64,000 nt of DNA, from positions 186,001 to 250,000 of the forward strand of contig JASANH010000626.1 in NCBI GenBank assembly GCA_030248295.1. The letters run 5' to 3'. The DNA is from Mesodorylaimus sp. YZB2_4. Taxonomy: Eukaryota > Nematoda > Enoplea > Dorylaimida > Dorylaimidae. Below are positions 35,110 through 50,419 of this stretch, in pieces; the first letter of the stretch is position 1; each line of letters opens with the position of its first letter. The notes beneath the pieces were generated by a model. It ran no database searches and was not told the origin of the DNA. It was given only the letters and a program-made list of their open reading frames with translations. The translations under genes were made by a program, and so were the position numbers.

Positions 35110-36303
35110 ATGCTGTATCTGGATCAGTTCAGAATTCTTAGCCCCTTAGTTGTATCCCCGGGTAGGGCTCCTTTGAAATCTGATATGCTCGGGAGTAAAA
35201 AGTGCAAGTACAGTAGATGGGCAGCCTGTTTGCTAACTGTAAAATCCTCGCTTACAACACTATTCAATCTTCATGAAAGAAAAATTTCTCAATTATCGGT
35301 GTTGTCACCAGTCACATTTGACCCTTTTTCCAATTCTAGCATCTCGTCTTCAACTGACGTCACTCACGCCCGCATCCAACCTCTGTTTCCGACCTTCTTG
35401 GAGTTGATGGTCTCGAATATCTACGTCTTGGTGGCTTCTGTGCTGGCAATTTCTGCCAATATTACCAGTATTATTATCATACGAAAGAACAAGAATTTGC
35501 ACAGCGCATGCTTCGTCCTGATATGCCTGCAAAGTGTTATCGTTTGCCAAATGTCTCTCGGCTTCCTCACGAACGCTCTGCTTGAACTGTCCAATCAGCA
35601 CTTGATGCCTCGTCTTCAATGCACCTTGATTTACTTGCCATCTTTCACTGCAGCCACCCCACTCTCGGCCTTGCTCCCTTGTTCGATAGCCATCGACAGA
35701 TTGGCCGCCCTCGCAGTTTCCATCAGATATCAAAGAATCTCGAGATACCTCTTGCGAGTTGTCCTGGGCACATGCTTGTTCCTTATGTGCACCAATTCCT
35801 TAATTAGTGTTGCCACCACCCCCGGCTCGTTCCAAGAGAAGATCGTTTGTATCAGCGCATTTACAACTTGGCACCCAGTCTTCGCCACCTATTACTTATC
35901 GTTGGCCCTCGTGTTCTTCATTCTTTCTATCATCTTTTATTCGAGCATGAAAAGCCTGATAAAACGCGAACGTAATAAGATCCGCTCGATACCCAAGGAA
36001 TCGGATGAACTGTCGCCGCTAGAGCTACTCTATTCGCAACAGTTGGCTCTGTTGCCCCTGATTGAAAGAATGCTGACCGCCTACATATTCTTGGCCGTCA
36101 TCCCTCACTTTGCTATCACCATAGCTCCCTACGTGGACAGTGGCCGGCACCAAGCACGCATTATCCTGCATGCGACAACACTCAAGGTCACGTTGGGATT
36201 CGTAGATTTTATGGTCCTGGTATCCCGAAGTACAGAATTCAGAAAAACATTGCTCAGCTTCAAGTTTGGCAAGAACAACCATGTGACCAACGCGGCCTGG
36301 TGA
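35110..36303 (+). CDS. Srsx-like seven-transmembrane receptor (GPCR), second copy
   Basis: An open frame of about 397 codons from the first ATG (35110) encodes seven hydrophobic helices after an unusually long N-terminus of about 100 residues. TM1 lies in SNIYVLVASVLAISANITSI, TM3 ends in IDRLAALAVSIRYQR, and the sixth and seventh helices are around QQLALLPLIERMLTAYIFLA and the following segment. The Gln-Gln-Leu-Ala-Leu-Leu-Pro block, the Gly-Arg-x-Gln-x-Arg phrase and the EFRKTLLSF tail align with the receptor at 19576-21559, marking them as paralogs, here intronless over the membrane part. The long N-terminus includes a pyrimidine-rich AG (near 35339), so the real start may lie in another exon, or part of this N-terminus may be intronic. 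Ligand unknown. Confidence 0.75.
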   Translation: MLYLDQFRILSPLVVSPGRAPLKSDMLGSKKCKYSRWAACLLTVKSSLTTLFNLHERKISQLSVLSPVTFDPFSNSSISSSTDVTHARIQPLFPTFLELMVSNIYVLVASVLAISANITSIIIIRKNKNLHSACFVLICLQSVIVCQMSLGFLTNALLELSNQHLMPRLQCTLIYLPSFTAATPLSALLPCSIAIDRLAALAVSIRYQRISRYLLRVVLGTCLFLMCTNSLISVATTPGSFQEKIVCISAFTTWHPVFATYYLSLALVFFILSIIFYSSMKSLIKRERNKIRSIPKESDELSPLELLYSQQLALLPLIERMLTAYIFLAVIPHFAITIAPYVDSGRHQARIILHATTLKVTLGFVDFMVLVSRSTEFRKTLLSFKFGKNNHVTNAAW

Positions 36304-39262
36304 CTGCGCCATCGTGAATCGAGTTGATTCTGCGTCCTAAATGACCGAATAGCTTCGATAAGCGAGTAGGTTGCATCTCTTGCATCATTGATTGTGAGAC
36401 GGCCCCCTCCTACTGTACTTGGTCTTTTCCTCCAGTGACCGTGAAATGATTTCCCCACTGATCGTGAGTGTACCAGACACAACGAGGAGTCATCACCGAG
36501 ACATGCGACCTTTCCCTCTGATCTCCTGTCTGATGCGCGAGTACACTATTGAGCAGGGTAGTATTTCAAAACGTGTTGCCTATTGCTGGGAAGAAGCGAG
36601 TGCAAACAGAGCAAGAGGTGTATTTTGATGTGTTCATGAGGAGTTATGTCAATTATGAGCATTGCTGGTGCGGATATTGGCCAATAATGTCGTCGATTGT
36701 TTGCGCAGTGGAAATTGATCTAGCTCGACGGCAGAATCACACGTTGATTTAATATATATAGATTATATTTCGATAGAGCACTTGATTAACCGACCGTACA
36801 CTCGCTTCTCATAAAACGACACTATGCAATGATCACTTGTATCTTCTATCACCACCTTTACATTATCACTTCCCATTCCCAACATGCCTGGGCTGTGAAG
36901 TCCTTGATCTTAGCTCGCGTTCGCGACAAATAATTATATTATCATTCCAAGAAATGTTGGACTTTACGTTCGTTTGTTGTGTGCCATGGACAATGCTAAA
37001 AATGTTGGTTGAACTGACCAACTCCATTCGCTGGCTGGTTCCAGTTATTGTTCCAGGAAGCAAAAAACAAGTGTGCAACAGAGGAGAAATGACGTGACAT
37101 CCCGCCACATTCCTGACATTTCTCAAATCTTATGGCGGGAAAGCGGGCAAGCGAAGAAACCCTCACAACCATTTCGTTCTCCCATTGCACCCACAAAGAG
37201 CCGTCGGACTCGAACGGACGGGCAACAGACCTATTTATAGCTGCAGGGCACAAGATGACCTCATGTTTCCGATCACAAGCTGTTGTTCTATTCTCATCAG
37301 CAATAAGCACAGTCACGAGCAGTCATAGCAAGTCTAATTACAGCTCCCGAGGCATCGGTTGATGATATCTATGATTAGCTCGGTGCATAAGCGCTCCACC
37401 ACATCAACTCTGGCTGGCAGTACCCGCTGCACTCATCGTGCTCGTGCGAACAGCAGGTTCTCAATCGAAAATGAACTTTCCGTATTTTCACCGTCGAATT
37501 CCAGTGATTTTCCGATTTAATACCTTTAAAAGTGATTTTCTGCACGCTCTGTAAACAAGAACCTTCGTACGGTATGTTATGAAAATCGAAGTATATTTGG
37601 CTTGCTTTCGATTCTTATCGTTATTTGACAATCCATCAGCGCCCCAACTTAAAGTTTCAAGGGAGCTAATGAAGCGATCTGACGTAAAACATACGTGACA
37701 TTCGCACTTACACGTATGTCATGATCCTTTTGCCGCCTAAATAACGTTATCTGTGCACGCAGTCACCCAGTCTCCTACATCAGCCCGGATCCAAGACCTT
37801 TTGCCATTTTGCCTCTTTTGAGTGAGCCTGCCCTTGTCTCTTCCTCTTTCCCAATAGACGGATTACTCGGGAAAAATTTTTAGTTCATCACTGCTTAATC
37901 ATGGCAAAGAAGTTTCTGTTGGGCATCCGACCGGAATATCATCTAAGGCTGTGATCCTATTTGTGAAATTTAATTACCCTTACGGTTTCCAATCTCTCAG
38001 AATCCCGGGCCCATAAAAGTTTTAAAATTGGATTGGCTTATCCCGTATGAGCAGCCATATGAGGGTCATAAAGTATGAATATGCTCCTGATTTGAAGAGA
38101 AGCTGCGTCAAAAGAGAGGATTCTGATTCAAGCACGACTTTTTTCAGCGAGCAGATTTCTCGTGGGGGGCAACGCTAGAAAATAGGGTGAGTGCAAACGG
38201 TTATTATTGGATCACCAACATTGACTGCTCCCTGGTGTGTCTTATCTACTGCACCACCATTCGATACGAAGTGTCGAAGTTAGGCCCCACTTGCGTCAAG
38301 AAGACCTTGACTAGTAGTCATGAAATCCTTCCCTATTAGAGGCTTGATTTTTCTGGTGTAATATTCAAGAAATTAGTCCAGATTTGCACCTGAGTCAGGT
38401 TTAATAGGCTTCAAAATTAAATTAAGACGTGCATATTTAAATCTATCTGCGACCTATGGCGAAGCATGTCATTTCAGCTCCGTGCCGGGTTCAAGCAGGT
38501 TCAACCAGGTCAGGTCTCTGAATATTCTATCTGAGGAATGTCGTATTTGTCTTGAGCCAGCCAAACCTTCTGAAAAATGGATGGTTCATTCTATCCTCAG
38601 GTACAGTGACATACTGTAAGTTATGCTGTAAATATCTCCCCAAACTTGCTCAAGCAAGCCTGACCTGCTTTTGAGTGACCGTTTCAGGGATAAGCTGGAC
38701 AGTGAGTATCCTTCTCACTAGGTCCTTTTAGCATGTCAGTAGGAAAAAGATGATATTTCTCTCAGGATGGACGTGAAAGTGCCATGCCACGGTGTCCACG
38801 GTGCGTCAGTATGTCGTGACAGTGTGACTTCCTGTGTCGTCTATAGCCTTCTGACGCCATTCAAGTGGGAGCCTACGATTGAAAATGAGAATGTGATGAC
38901 GGCAATCGCAAAATTTCTTCACTCACCGTACCGCTTTTGACGACAAGATGACTACTCATCTGCGCATGGTCACGTCCTGCATGGGTATCTACAGTATGTC
39001 CAACTCGCGTGGGCATGGGTTTGGGAGGGTGCGATTGTCATGCAGTGCATGAGCAGATGCATGAGCTGATGGCGATAGCTAGCTGGATAAGCTTTTTGGT
39101 GCGTGGCTTCTGGTGCTCTAGGTTTTTCGCCTTCCTATTAAATGAATCTAGCTAGCATTTGAAGCGCGCGGGAAATTCGAATCTAGTATCGATTACATGC
39201 CAATCGATTTCACTTTCACATTCTGATCCTTTTTTCAGAATTTGCAAACTCAACGCCAAATC
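36304..39262. other. 3 kb intergenic, no gene recognised
   Basis: Open frames in this interval are short, unsupported and without domains. A small inverted repeat with 9-base arms (acatacgtg and cacgtatgt) lies near 37689-37719. Upstream of the next receptor a T-rich acceptor, ttttttcag, ends at 39239, 24 bases before the ATG. Confidence 0.4.
39225..39239 (+). promoter_or_regulatory. 3' splice acceptor upstream of receptor start
   Basis: A pyrimidine run ending ttttttcag lies 24 bases before the receptor's ATG. This distance is typical for nematode spliced-leader acceptors but also fits an ordinary 5' untranslated intron. No donor was identified upstream. Confidence 0.4.
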
Positions 39263-40252
39263 ATGAATCAGAGTCTCGTTCAAAACGATTCCATCACCGA
39301 GTCCGTTATATCAGTCGAAGAATGGCGGCACCGCGTCGAGACCACAACTCTCTTCTCCCTTTTCGGTTCCTGCGGCATCGTCCTCAACGCCCTCCCGATT
39401 ATCCTCACATTTGGCACCGATATGCGCAAGAATAATGTGCACGTAATGGTGGCCAGTTTGTCGATCGCTGATTTCCTGTTCAGCATTTCCTTCGTTTTTG
39501 GCCAAACCCAGTACATCCTATATCGAGAACAGATCAATCCAGTCGGGTGTCGATGGCTGGCATTTTTCACTTTTACTACAGCTTTTTTTGAATTCATTTT
39601 CCCGCCTTTTCTTGCTGTCAATCGATACATCAGTTTGTACTATTCTCCTATTTATGACCGGGTGTACACATTGAGGAACATAGTTCTGATGGTCCTTGGC
39701 AGTTGGGTCTTCTGTACAATCATCCCTTTAATCTTTGTTTTAAACGGGAGATCAGGCTTTGACGACGATAATCTGCACTGTTGCATCGTAGTCAAAGATA
39801 GCCACATAGGATGGACCATATTCTATTGGCTAGTCATCATTGGACCCTTGGTCTCATTCTGCGATGGTACAATGATGTTCTGCAATTATAAAATTTATAA
39901 AAAATTAGCAGATCACGGGGAAAGTCAAAAACTAAAAACTAATGTGGTACGTCAAAATAGAGAGCTCCTGTATTTTCTGATAGCCGATATGGCCTTCCCC
40001 ATCCTTTTCCACACCACTTACCACGTGGCCAAGTTCATATCAGTCTATCGGCACGACCTGGTGCAGAAACGTACATTCACAGTCTTGTATTTGATCAACT
40101 CGTGTGTACGGGGTGCCACCACATTGACCATGCTGCGCCCCTACAGAAATGCTGTCAGACGTGTGTTTTGCTGGTTTTGCAAAAGTGGCAACAGAATTGC
40201 GCCAGCTCAAAGCACTATGAATAATGGGAAAATGGAGGAAACGAGGCAATGA
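39263..40252 (+). CDS. rhodopsin-like seven-transmembrane receptor
   Basis: A single open frame of 329 codons from ATG 39263 encodes a seven-helix receptor. The N-terminus MNQSLVQNDS has N-glycosylation potential (NQS, NDS). TM2 has the LSIADFLFSISF phrase, and TM3 ends in VNRYISLYY, an Asn-Arg-Tyr variant of DRY. TM6 follows ELLYFLIADMAFPILFH. TM7 lacks a standard NPxxY and instead reads TLTMLRPYRNAVRR, with the basic helix 8 start intact. It is diverged from the two Srsx-like receptors. The layout suits a nematode chemoreceptor or orphan peptide receptor; subfamily and ligand are not determined. An AG acceptor 24 bases upstream (39238-39239) suggests a 5' intron or spliced-leader acceptor. 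Confidence 0.75.
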   Translation: MNQSLVQNDSITESVISVEEWRHRVETTTLFSLFGSCGIVLNALPIILTFGTDMRKNNVHVMVASLSIADFLFSISFVFGQTQYILYREQINPVGCRWLAFFTFTTAFFEFIFPPFLAVNRYISLYYSPIYDRVYTLRNIVLMVLGSWVFCTIIPLIFVLNGRSGFDDDNLHCCIVVKDSHIGWTIFYWLVIIGPLVSFCDGTMMFCNYKIYKKLADHGESQKLKTNVVRQNRELLYFLIADMAFPILFHTTYHVAKFISVYRHDLVQKRTFTVLYLINSCVRGATTLTMLRPYRNAVRRVFCWFCKSGNRIAPAQSTMNNGKMEETRQ

Positions 40253-40664
40253 GTGCTTGTGCTGTTGGTGGTCGAAGTTTGCCAGTCATTTTTGCTGGAG
40301 TGCTGTGGACTGTAATATTATTGCCTGAGTATCTGTCTCTGTTGTGCTACAGTGTGACCATGCCACCTGTTAGTCCTGTATGTATGTTTTAAGTGATGTA
40401 CTCTGGTAGTGAAGTATGTAGTAAAGACACAGTGTACTTTTGGGAGATCATGCCATGCATCCTACCTGATTCCCTCATAACGTAAAAAAATGTCGAGAAA
40501 TCTTTTTAAAAAAGCCATCAAACATTAGACTGTCAGCAGAAGTTATGGAAAACGGTCTCCTTGGTCACAGGTGCCTTTAGTCGGCATAAGCGACAGCACC
40601 TTGCTCGAACCAGTGCAGATGGATTTCAATCGACCAACGAACAGGGGTTGCATGAGTGAGTTTC

Positions 40665-40760
40665 AGCGGCCGCGGTAGTGTAGGTTGGAGGATCGTGCAC
40701 CTGTATTGCTTGGGAGCGAGTGGCTGGACTCGTCCCGGGTTTGATTCCCGGTGACAGAGG
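40665..40760 (+). repeat. tRNA-derived SINE-like head
   Basis: An A-box-like sequence (GGTAGTGTAGGTTGG, from 40674) and a B-box-like sequence (GGTTTGATTCC, 40738-40748) occur at tRNA-like spacing, and a perfect 5-base T-stem surrounds the B box. The acceptor and anticodon arms do not pair, so it is not a functional tRNA. A tRNA-derived SINE or tRNA pseudogene is the best reading; a possible body continues to about 41000. Confidence 0.4.
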
Positions 40761-41700
40761 CCGGTTTGCGAGCCTTAACCCCTCGCTGACCTTGCAAGCT
40801 ACTTACTGTCGAGGTGCCCCGAGTGGAGAGACGGATGCCGAACGAGGAGACAGTCTCTGCTGTCAAACACCAGCAGGGTTCAGGCCACTTGCCATCGTCC
40901 GAGGAACCTGGTATCTGGTGTTATAGTTGTTGTTTGTGCGAGTGCGACAGCTCTTCTTCGCTCTCGTACCGGCGGGTGCGGGCTGATCTTACAAGCGAGC
41001 GGTCCAAGGTCTTCAATAGCCCAAGCCTGGTAGAAAGGCTTATTCCTGGAAAGTATCGATCACTAAGACCCCGATCCCTCAGGCGTGTCTGCCGCGCCTC
41101 CCAAGGGTGCCTGCAACTGCTCTGTGCAATGATACACTAGCCTGGCTGCTGGTCGAATGCACCCGGTCCTAAGATGCCTACGCTGACGAACAATTCCACA
41201 GTCGGTGGCGCAGTAAAGACTTCTGTCAACACCAGAGGATCCTTTACGAAGCACAGCAGTGCACGACGATGTCTCAACGGTCCTAGATCTTACCCACAGG
41301 CAAATCCGCAGACAAACCAAGTACCTGCCCTGGAGTCAACTCCTGGACTCTTACAGTATGAAGCAAAGGAAACGACGACCGCAGAGGCCCTTTGAGAGTA
41401 TGCTAATCGAAGTCCCTGGCTGGCGCCTGGCCTGCCCCACGGTTCTGCCAATGGGGTGGACAACATAAGGGGTGGCTCCCCACAAATTCAGAACAAAACA
41501 GATGGAACCGAATCGAGCGAAAACAAGCAAGGGAGAGCCCGATCTCTCCAGGCGGCGTGCTCTTATACCGCCCTGGCTCCTCCTCACCGAGCCAACTGCC
41601 CAAGGCACACCCCCAAGAACTCCAGGCGCCCCCAAGCGGCAATGGTCACAACACTGGCCCATAATGCCCTCATGTGGAGGTACTCCTAGCGGAGACGCAT

Positions 41701-41716
41701 CCCCCCCCCCCCCCCC
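41701..41716. repeat. C16 homopolymer tract
   Basis: Sixteen consecutive C residues on the plus strand, one of four long G/C homopolymers in this window (others at 2376-2388, 47120-47135 and 56431-56443). Such tracts can form G-quadruplexes on the complementary strand. Confidence 0.9.
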
Positions 41717-43385
41717 AAAGGATCAAGGATACCATTTCAGGCGCAGTGAAAACCAAGAGCGACCAAAACCATGCTGTTACAGTAGCTGTGAGTCAATCTA
41801 CATAGTGCCTACCCTTCCGCCAAAACAGTATGGCGCCTCCTCAACACACTAATTCCCATGTCCCTGAAACTTCTTGATTGCACGGTCAGCGTGACCTCTC
41901 AAAACATTGTCATCAGTCCCACCGGACGATCCTTCGATTCACTTTCGTTGGCCTGATGAGTCGGATCATTTTTTATCAGCTCGCTCTATTATCTTATCAA
42001 TCCTGATTTTAATTGCCCATTAAGCACATCTGCCACCCACGGCTGTCATATGCCTCATCCCGTTGCCCTTGTCCTCTCACACTCGACTCCGAGTAATGCC
42101 TGTCACAAATGAACTAAGCATAGTCTCCTGCCTCATCGCCCTTCTCAATAAATTCATTAGTGGAGCCTACAGTAGCCTCTGTGGATGCAAAAATAGCAGA
42201 TCGGCACACCTCAGAGCATGACAGCCAGTCAAAGCCCTACTCGGCCATCCCAGCACTGAGTAATCTCTAACGGCATCGAACTTTGCTAAGAGAACTGCCA
42301 ATTACGCCCAAGTCAATTTCGGCTCGTCCCTGCAGCCAGATAGCACCCGCAGGCGCGAGCCATCTTTGCCTTCCTGTCCTGACGACTCGGCATGCATTAG
42401 TGGTACGCGCCACACAAATCTACAGTACTCCACTCCCTGCGAGCCGAGTCCCCAAATCCAAGCACGGACATTACACTTTTACAAAACCAGCGTTATTGTA
42501 AGATCAAATAGGAAACAGGCAGCGTATTAATAATATACAGCGATAGTACATCAGTCAAGTTTTTGTATCCAACACATAGTTCAGAGCTTAATAGGCGGAA
42601 ATCATAACAGAAAGCACAACTGACACTCGCATCCTTTGCAAAAATAAGCTGCTTTTTCACAGCAAAAAACATTACATTACGAAAGCGCAGGAATTTTTCA
42701 CCTCTCGTCAGAACATAGCTTTTACATGTCCCGAACGAAAAAACCAGCCACCTACTGCTCAAATAACCGTATGCTTTGGTCCATAAAGCAGAAATTAAAC
42801 CAAATACGAGCCTTTATCCTGTTTTCTCAAAAATCTTTTACCTTGCACAATGCTGGCACATCAAAAAACATTAAAAATTAAAAAACTGTTCTTGAAAAGT
42901 CTTTTGCAGAGGAAGCTGAGGAAAACCTATCGACATAGTGCGGAAAGGGAATGGTTCACCTTAAGGGGAAAACCATTCCTCAGAGAAAACCTACGCACTC
43001 CATCCGAATTTCGTAAAGTGTTCCAAGCTCGCGACAACGAGAGTCCCCACAATGCCTTCTACTTATCCTGGCAGCCGATCGAATGGCGTACGAGCAATTG
43101 ATCCTTGCACCTTGCAAACACTCGCTACACACCACTTTACACTCTCTTTGATTCCAAAATTGCCACTGCCGAAAACTCGTCATTCGTTTCCCGTAGGTCA
43201 AAGAAGCATGCTTTGACGACGGCTTTTGTTATTGGCTTGTCCATTTTGATTATATTGACTGTTGTGACTAACACCACCGCCATGATGGTTGTGACGATGA
43301 TGGTGGTGGTGGTGGTTGTGGTAATGATGGCGCTGACCAGGATCACGACTCAAATGAATGCCAGGAAGGTTGAAGATCGAATCAG

Positions 43386-46042
<2,657 letters not shown>

Positions 46043-49000
46043 GAAATGGCCTTCCTCCCACAATCACGATCCCCGATATCGATCAGTGCAGCCAGACCAG
46101 AACGACAAACTAAAATCCCACCAACATAATACGAGATATCACCCTGACGGCGAGATCCAGACCACGATAAACCCACAAACGCTGATGACGGACCCGAACT
46201 AGTCCGCTCCTGAAACAATACGGCCACATATTAAGCGCCAATTTACGCCCACGCGCGCGCTAGCTAGTCACTTAGGTAGGCCGGCCAAGATCATAGTCTT
46301 TGCATGGAAATCAACTTTGCGACAGGCCGATGCCTCAGACGGATTTACGGGCGCCATTCAGATTTCACTGAGGACTCATTCCGTCCGCGTCCTATCTTTA
46401 CAACTTTAGTCCCTACTACGACGACAGCGGGACCGTGTTCAGCCTCCCTCTTTCACTCGGCTGACGAGGCGGAAGCAGCTGCGGCCCTACTTCGTCCATG
46501 CCAGCCAGAACCCCAAGCCCGGAGCAAGCAAAGAACGAAGGATGACGTCCGTTTTAATCAATACCTATTACACCTCCGGCGCGCATGAACCGAAGAATGA
46601 GAAAGAGGCTAGAAAACGAACGTTCCAGAAGCCGTCCATAGCGGCCACCCCAGACGTACGTGCACTGTGTGATTTAGCGTTTAGGCCCTTGGGGACAGCT
46701 CCCTCCCCGCCCACGGTCCTCGCGCTCTCCCGCCAGCCAGCCATATGCGGCAGTCATTAGCGATCAATACGAAACGCCGCGACGCCTTTCTCAACTCCTT
46801 CCGTTCGTACAGCGGCTGCCGACCATACGAAATTATCTTGGGCATAGTTGGAGGGGCGGACGCCATCGATCGCCTCCCACCGCCAGTCGCCAATATATTC
46901 CCAGTTCATAAAATGGATCACCCGCACGGTTTCCGTGTTTACAGCCTTTTTCGCTAGGCTTCTTCAAAATAGCTGAATCCGATTACCAGCCTTCTCAAGG
47001 ATTCACCACTGCTCGAACCATAAGCGGCACTCAAATGCACCTGAGACCTCTCCCCTGCATTCCTCGCACATCAGCTCATCTGGAAACAACTCTAAACAAC
47101 TTCTATCCAACAAAATTCGCCCCCCCCCCCCCCCCAATAAACTCACGCAACCTTCATTCAACGATACACGAACCATCCGAACTGTGCCGATACGCTGAGC
47201 AAACTAACTGTTCCCCTTTCCATCACTCATCATCAAATTCAAAACCAACACTTATCCAAATAACAACGCTACTGCCAATATAAATCCATGAAATTTTCCA
47301 TTTTTACACACTAAACTCATCCATCAACGTGACGCGCACTCCTCGTCTCCTCGCGCTCATCAACCCGGCAGCTGGCCGGCTTCGAACACACACGACACCA
47401 ACACCTGCGACGAAAAACCCTTCGTTTATAAAATTTACGACCACACGTCGCAAACGGTCTCGATCAGTTTAGTGACTGATGCAAATGCACAAACCAGCCT
47501 AACCTTGCCAACCGCACCGCAGAACTGCGCTATAAACAACTTAGATCTCCAACAACACCCTCAACCCCTGCGCCTCAATCGCACCACTGACACTGCCTGC
47601 ACTGGCCAACTGCCCGCCCTGCCTACCCTCTGATTCACCGCACCACCGCTTCTAATCTCCGCCGACGCCTTATCGCCATCAACCGACCGAGACCTTATTT
47701 TGGCGCCACTAGGCCATCGGAAACGCATTACCCACCCGTCTGGCCCTCGAATCTGGCACGTCGAAATATGCCATCAAGCTCACCCTAGCCACGTATATGC
47801 AACACAGCTACTAATCGTCACCGGCAACCATATAGTCCTTTTTCTTTTTCTCTAAATCGTTTCCGCTTAATGGCGATAATCACGATGCTAATACATTAGA
47901 AACGCTCGACCGACTGGCCATTACGCAGCTGGCATGCCTCAGCGGCATATCTCACCAGACAGGCATAATTATGGACCCTCCTCGGAAAAAAGAGACTGCA
48001 CTGAGAACGAGATCTCCCCTCATCCTACCCGATCCAATCCCTCAGCTCCCAGCCAAGCACATCGTCTAGATCTTTGTATTTTCCTTCAAGAAAAGGCCAA
48101 CCGAAAAGCAAACTTTGGATCGACAAAAGGATGGGCATTCATTATTGCTCGGCTACTTCTAGGCTCCTGAGGAAAACGTCCGGCCGTCAATCAACAGCAA
48201 ATAAGGACCAGTGCATCCTGCGCACCCTCTCAGTCCTTGGCCTCTTTTCGAAACGGTTTTTTTCACCAGTCCCTTCAATCAAAAGCACACCATATCCAGG
48301 CATTCTTTCAAATTGTCTCGCCGCCCACCACAAAAACCGGCTTTTATTTAAGAAAAGGAAACCTAATTTAACTTTTTCCTTCTTCAATCCATCGATCCCT
48401 TCGTTTCACCTCGCAAAAAATCTATCCTCGAATTCGATCCGCAAGCGAGCAGCATGGCAACTAGTCAACGTCACCCAGCTGAAAAAACGCACACTGCCCA
48501 AGAGAAGCGGACAATGCTCATTCAACAACAACCAAATTCGAAATTCCGACTTGTCCGATTTTCAGATCACCACTATCCATCACCTCACGAAAAAAACAAC
48601 AAATAGTGTCGCGTGCTCGATTCCACTGGCAAACAGTCGCCTCGGTCATTGCACTGGAGAAAGGCGACTAACGTTACGCATTCGCAAGCAGATGATCGCC
48701 TAGCCTTTACCCCCTGGTCGTCTCCAACAGCTGTCAACACTACAAACATAGGACGAACAAGAAGACCGCCTCGCCTTTTACCCCGACTAGACGGACGGGG
48801 ACCGAAATTTCCAAGTGTAATACGGCCAATTTTTATACGCGACCATCTTCGTACGCGTGGCCAACATCTGCCCATAACGGTAGTCCATGCGCCCGCCCTG
48901 ATTACGCCCGTTTGCATTAGGCTGTATTTCAATATAGTCAGAATACCATATACAATATTGCATACACCCTATCACTTCCATCCAACTTCGCTCAAACCCG

Positions 49001-49276
49001 CACTCCTCGGATCATCATTATTTGACGAGTCCAACATGGCGACGGGTAGTCCGATCCAAATATTTATGGAATGCCATCCACGTCATCTCAAGCAAATCCT
49101 ATCCATCCGTCTTCCAAAACTTCCAAGCCCATCCAACATTCAAGCTGGACGAACCTGTTCCTCCACCATCACTCCGTGTTCAATCGTCATCAACCATTTT
49201 TCACCGAACCCACCCCGCCAACGCCAACCCAACTTTAGGAACACATGCACCGAAAGAAAAAACAAACTCGACTTAC
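46043..49276. other. interval inside the PCTAIRE kinase locus, no other gene seen
   Basis: Probably a long intron of the long form plus the promoter of the short form. A minus-strand acceptor (GGGATTTTAG) near 46112 could join a 5' untranslated exon to the short form's first coding exon. The plus strand is G-poor and carries C16 at 47120-47135. Plus-strand open frames reflect scarcity of TAG and TGA and are not called. Confidence 0.45.
47120..47135. repeat. C16 homopolymer tract
   Basis: Sixteen consecutive C residues on the plus strand, inside the presumed kinase intron. Confidence 0.9.
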
Positions 49277-50192
49277 CTTTTGTCGAATACGATCGACCAT
49301 TAATCTTTACAATCGTCGCACCGGCGGCGCCGTGTCTCAGTTGATACCCGTTGGTTGCGATCTTGTAAGATTGACGTTGCTTATTCCGCATGACGACGGA
49401 GGTCGGCTGTAAATCGTCATTGTACCCTAAATAAGATACGTGTACTGTACGCACATCACGTCGCTCAGTGTAGCCGACATATCCATCACTCTTGCGACAG
49501 GTAAACATGACGCACGTGTTCCCTATGAACTGCCAGGGAGCAATGTCACTCGTCAAGACAAGATAACTCCTGCAACTAGCATTTCGGCAGTGAATACAGG
49601 GCGTCGTCGATCTCCGACTTAGGCACGCCATGGGCAATCTGTCCCACAATTCTTCACTCAAACCCCCAACTTACCATTCATATCGGCATACATCGAAGCA
49701 GACAATGAATTCTCTTCCAATCTCTCGGCCAAGTCAGCCATCGATTCCTCGGCCACGGACGCCACTGACGGCGGCGACTGCAACGTAATCGACGATCGCG
49801 ATCGACGAGCCGCATTGCCTTTGAGCTTATGGTGGTGTTTATGGGCACGATGAGCTATATCTCCGTTATGACCAACCCCATCACCATCTTCCTCTTCGTC
49901 CTCGTCGCGATGATTCTGGCCCGACTGATGATGACCGTTGGTCATAATCAATGACCCAAATAAATGCCCAGCCGACGCCACTGGACGCAACGCCTGCGAT
50001 AATCTCCGCTTGATCCGCTTCATCATCCATCCGCCCACCCAATTCGGATGCGTCGATGCAGCACTGCTCGACAGAGCGACTGAATTTGTACTGCACACGT
50101 CCGCATTACTGCTCCGATTGCTAACACTGGCCGCGCCCAATGCCACGGCACTGTTTGCACGACGACGAGACGAATTCACGTAGTTTGCTTGC
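49277..50192 (-). CDS. pct-1: alternative upstream N-terminal exons of the PCTAIRE kinase
   Basis: Two minus-strand exons, 49675-50192 and 49277-49426, join in phase 1. The last ends in phase 1 (AAA-G) and is phase-compatible with the shared kinase exon that starts at 45515. The first carries WMMKRIKRRLSQALRP, matching the conserved N-terminal MKKIKRQLS of vertebrate PCTAIRE kinases, followed by an Asp/Glu-rich and a His/Lys-rich stretch. The second reads YNDDLQPTSVVMRNKQRQSY and continues to the donor. An upstream open segment ending at a donor at 50420 (phase 2) joins to 50192 in phase and may be a further 5' exon with the true start. The 3.8 kb gap to the shared exon would be an intron that contains the alternative first exon. 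Confidence 0.55.
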
Positions 50193-50419
50193 CTAAAGTT
50201 GAAAAAGCACTGTTGCCAAGAACACAAGACAAACAGGTTACTTTGTAAGTTCAACGACAAGCCCCACCCATCCCTACCGTCCCGACCACCTAGCCTACTC
50301 AGACTTTGCCCAACACCCTTCCATAATTGCACACCCGCCTCATCATTACTCTTAGCATATGGACACCTCATTTTTTATTCCCATCAGTCTCTGCCCTACA
50401 AATGACCAGCTAAACTTAC

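Larger units (their letters stand above)
40253..43385. other. intergenic: SINE-like head and poly-C tract, no gene recognised
   Basis: Between the receptor and the kinase. It includes the SINE-like unit and a run of 16 C residues at 41701-41716. The many open frames from 41174 to 41852 have Pro/Arg-rich compositions with no domain and are not called. The left end of the kinase gene is uncertain, so its final exon or 3' untranslated region may lie in the right part. Confidence 0.4.

Noticed and set aside
40665-40760. Possible tRNA gene
   Set aside because: Only the T arm forms; the acceptor and anticodon stems cannot pair.
41174-41852. Overlapping plus-strand frames around the C16 tract
   Set aside because: Different frames are open over the same bases, with Pro/Arg-rich products and no domain or splice support.
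48613-49344. 243-codon plus-strand frame
   Set aside because: It lies in the presumed kinase intron and overlaps a well-bounded minus-strand exon (49277-49426); the composition is Pro/Arg/Thr-rich without a domain.
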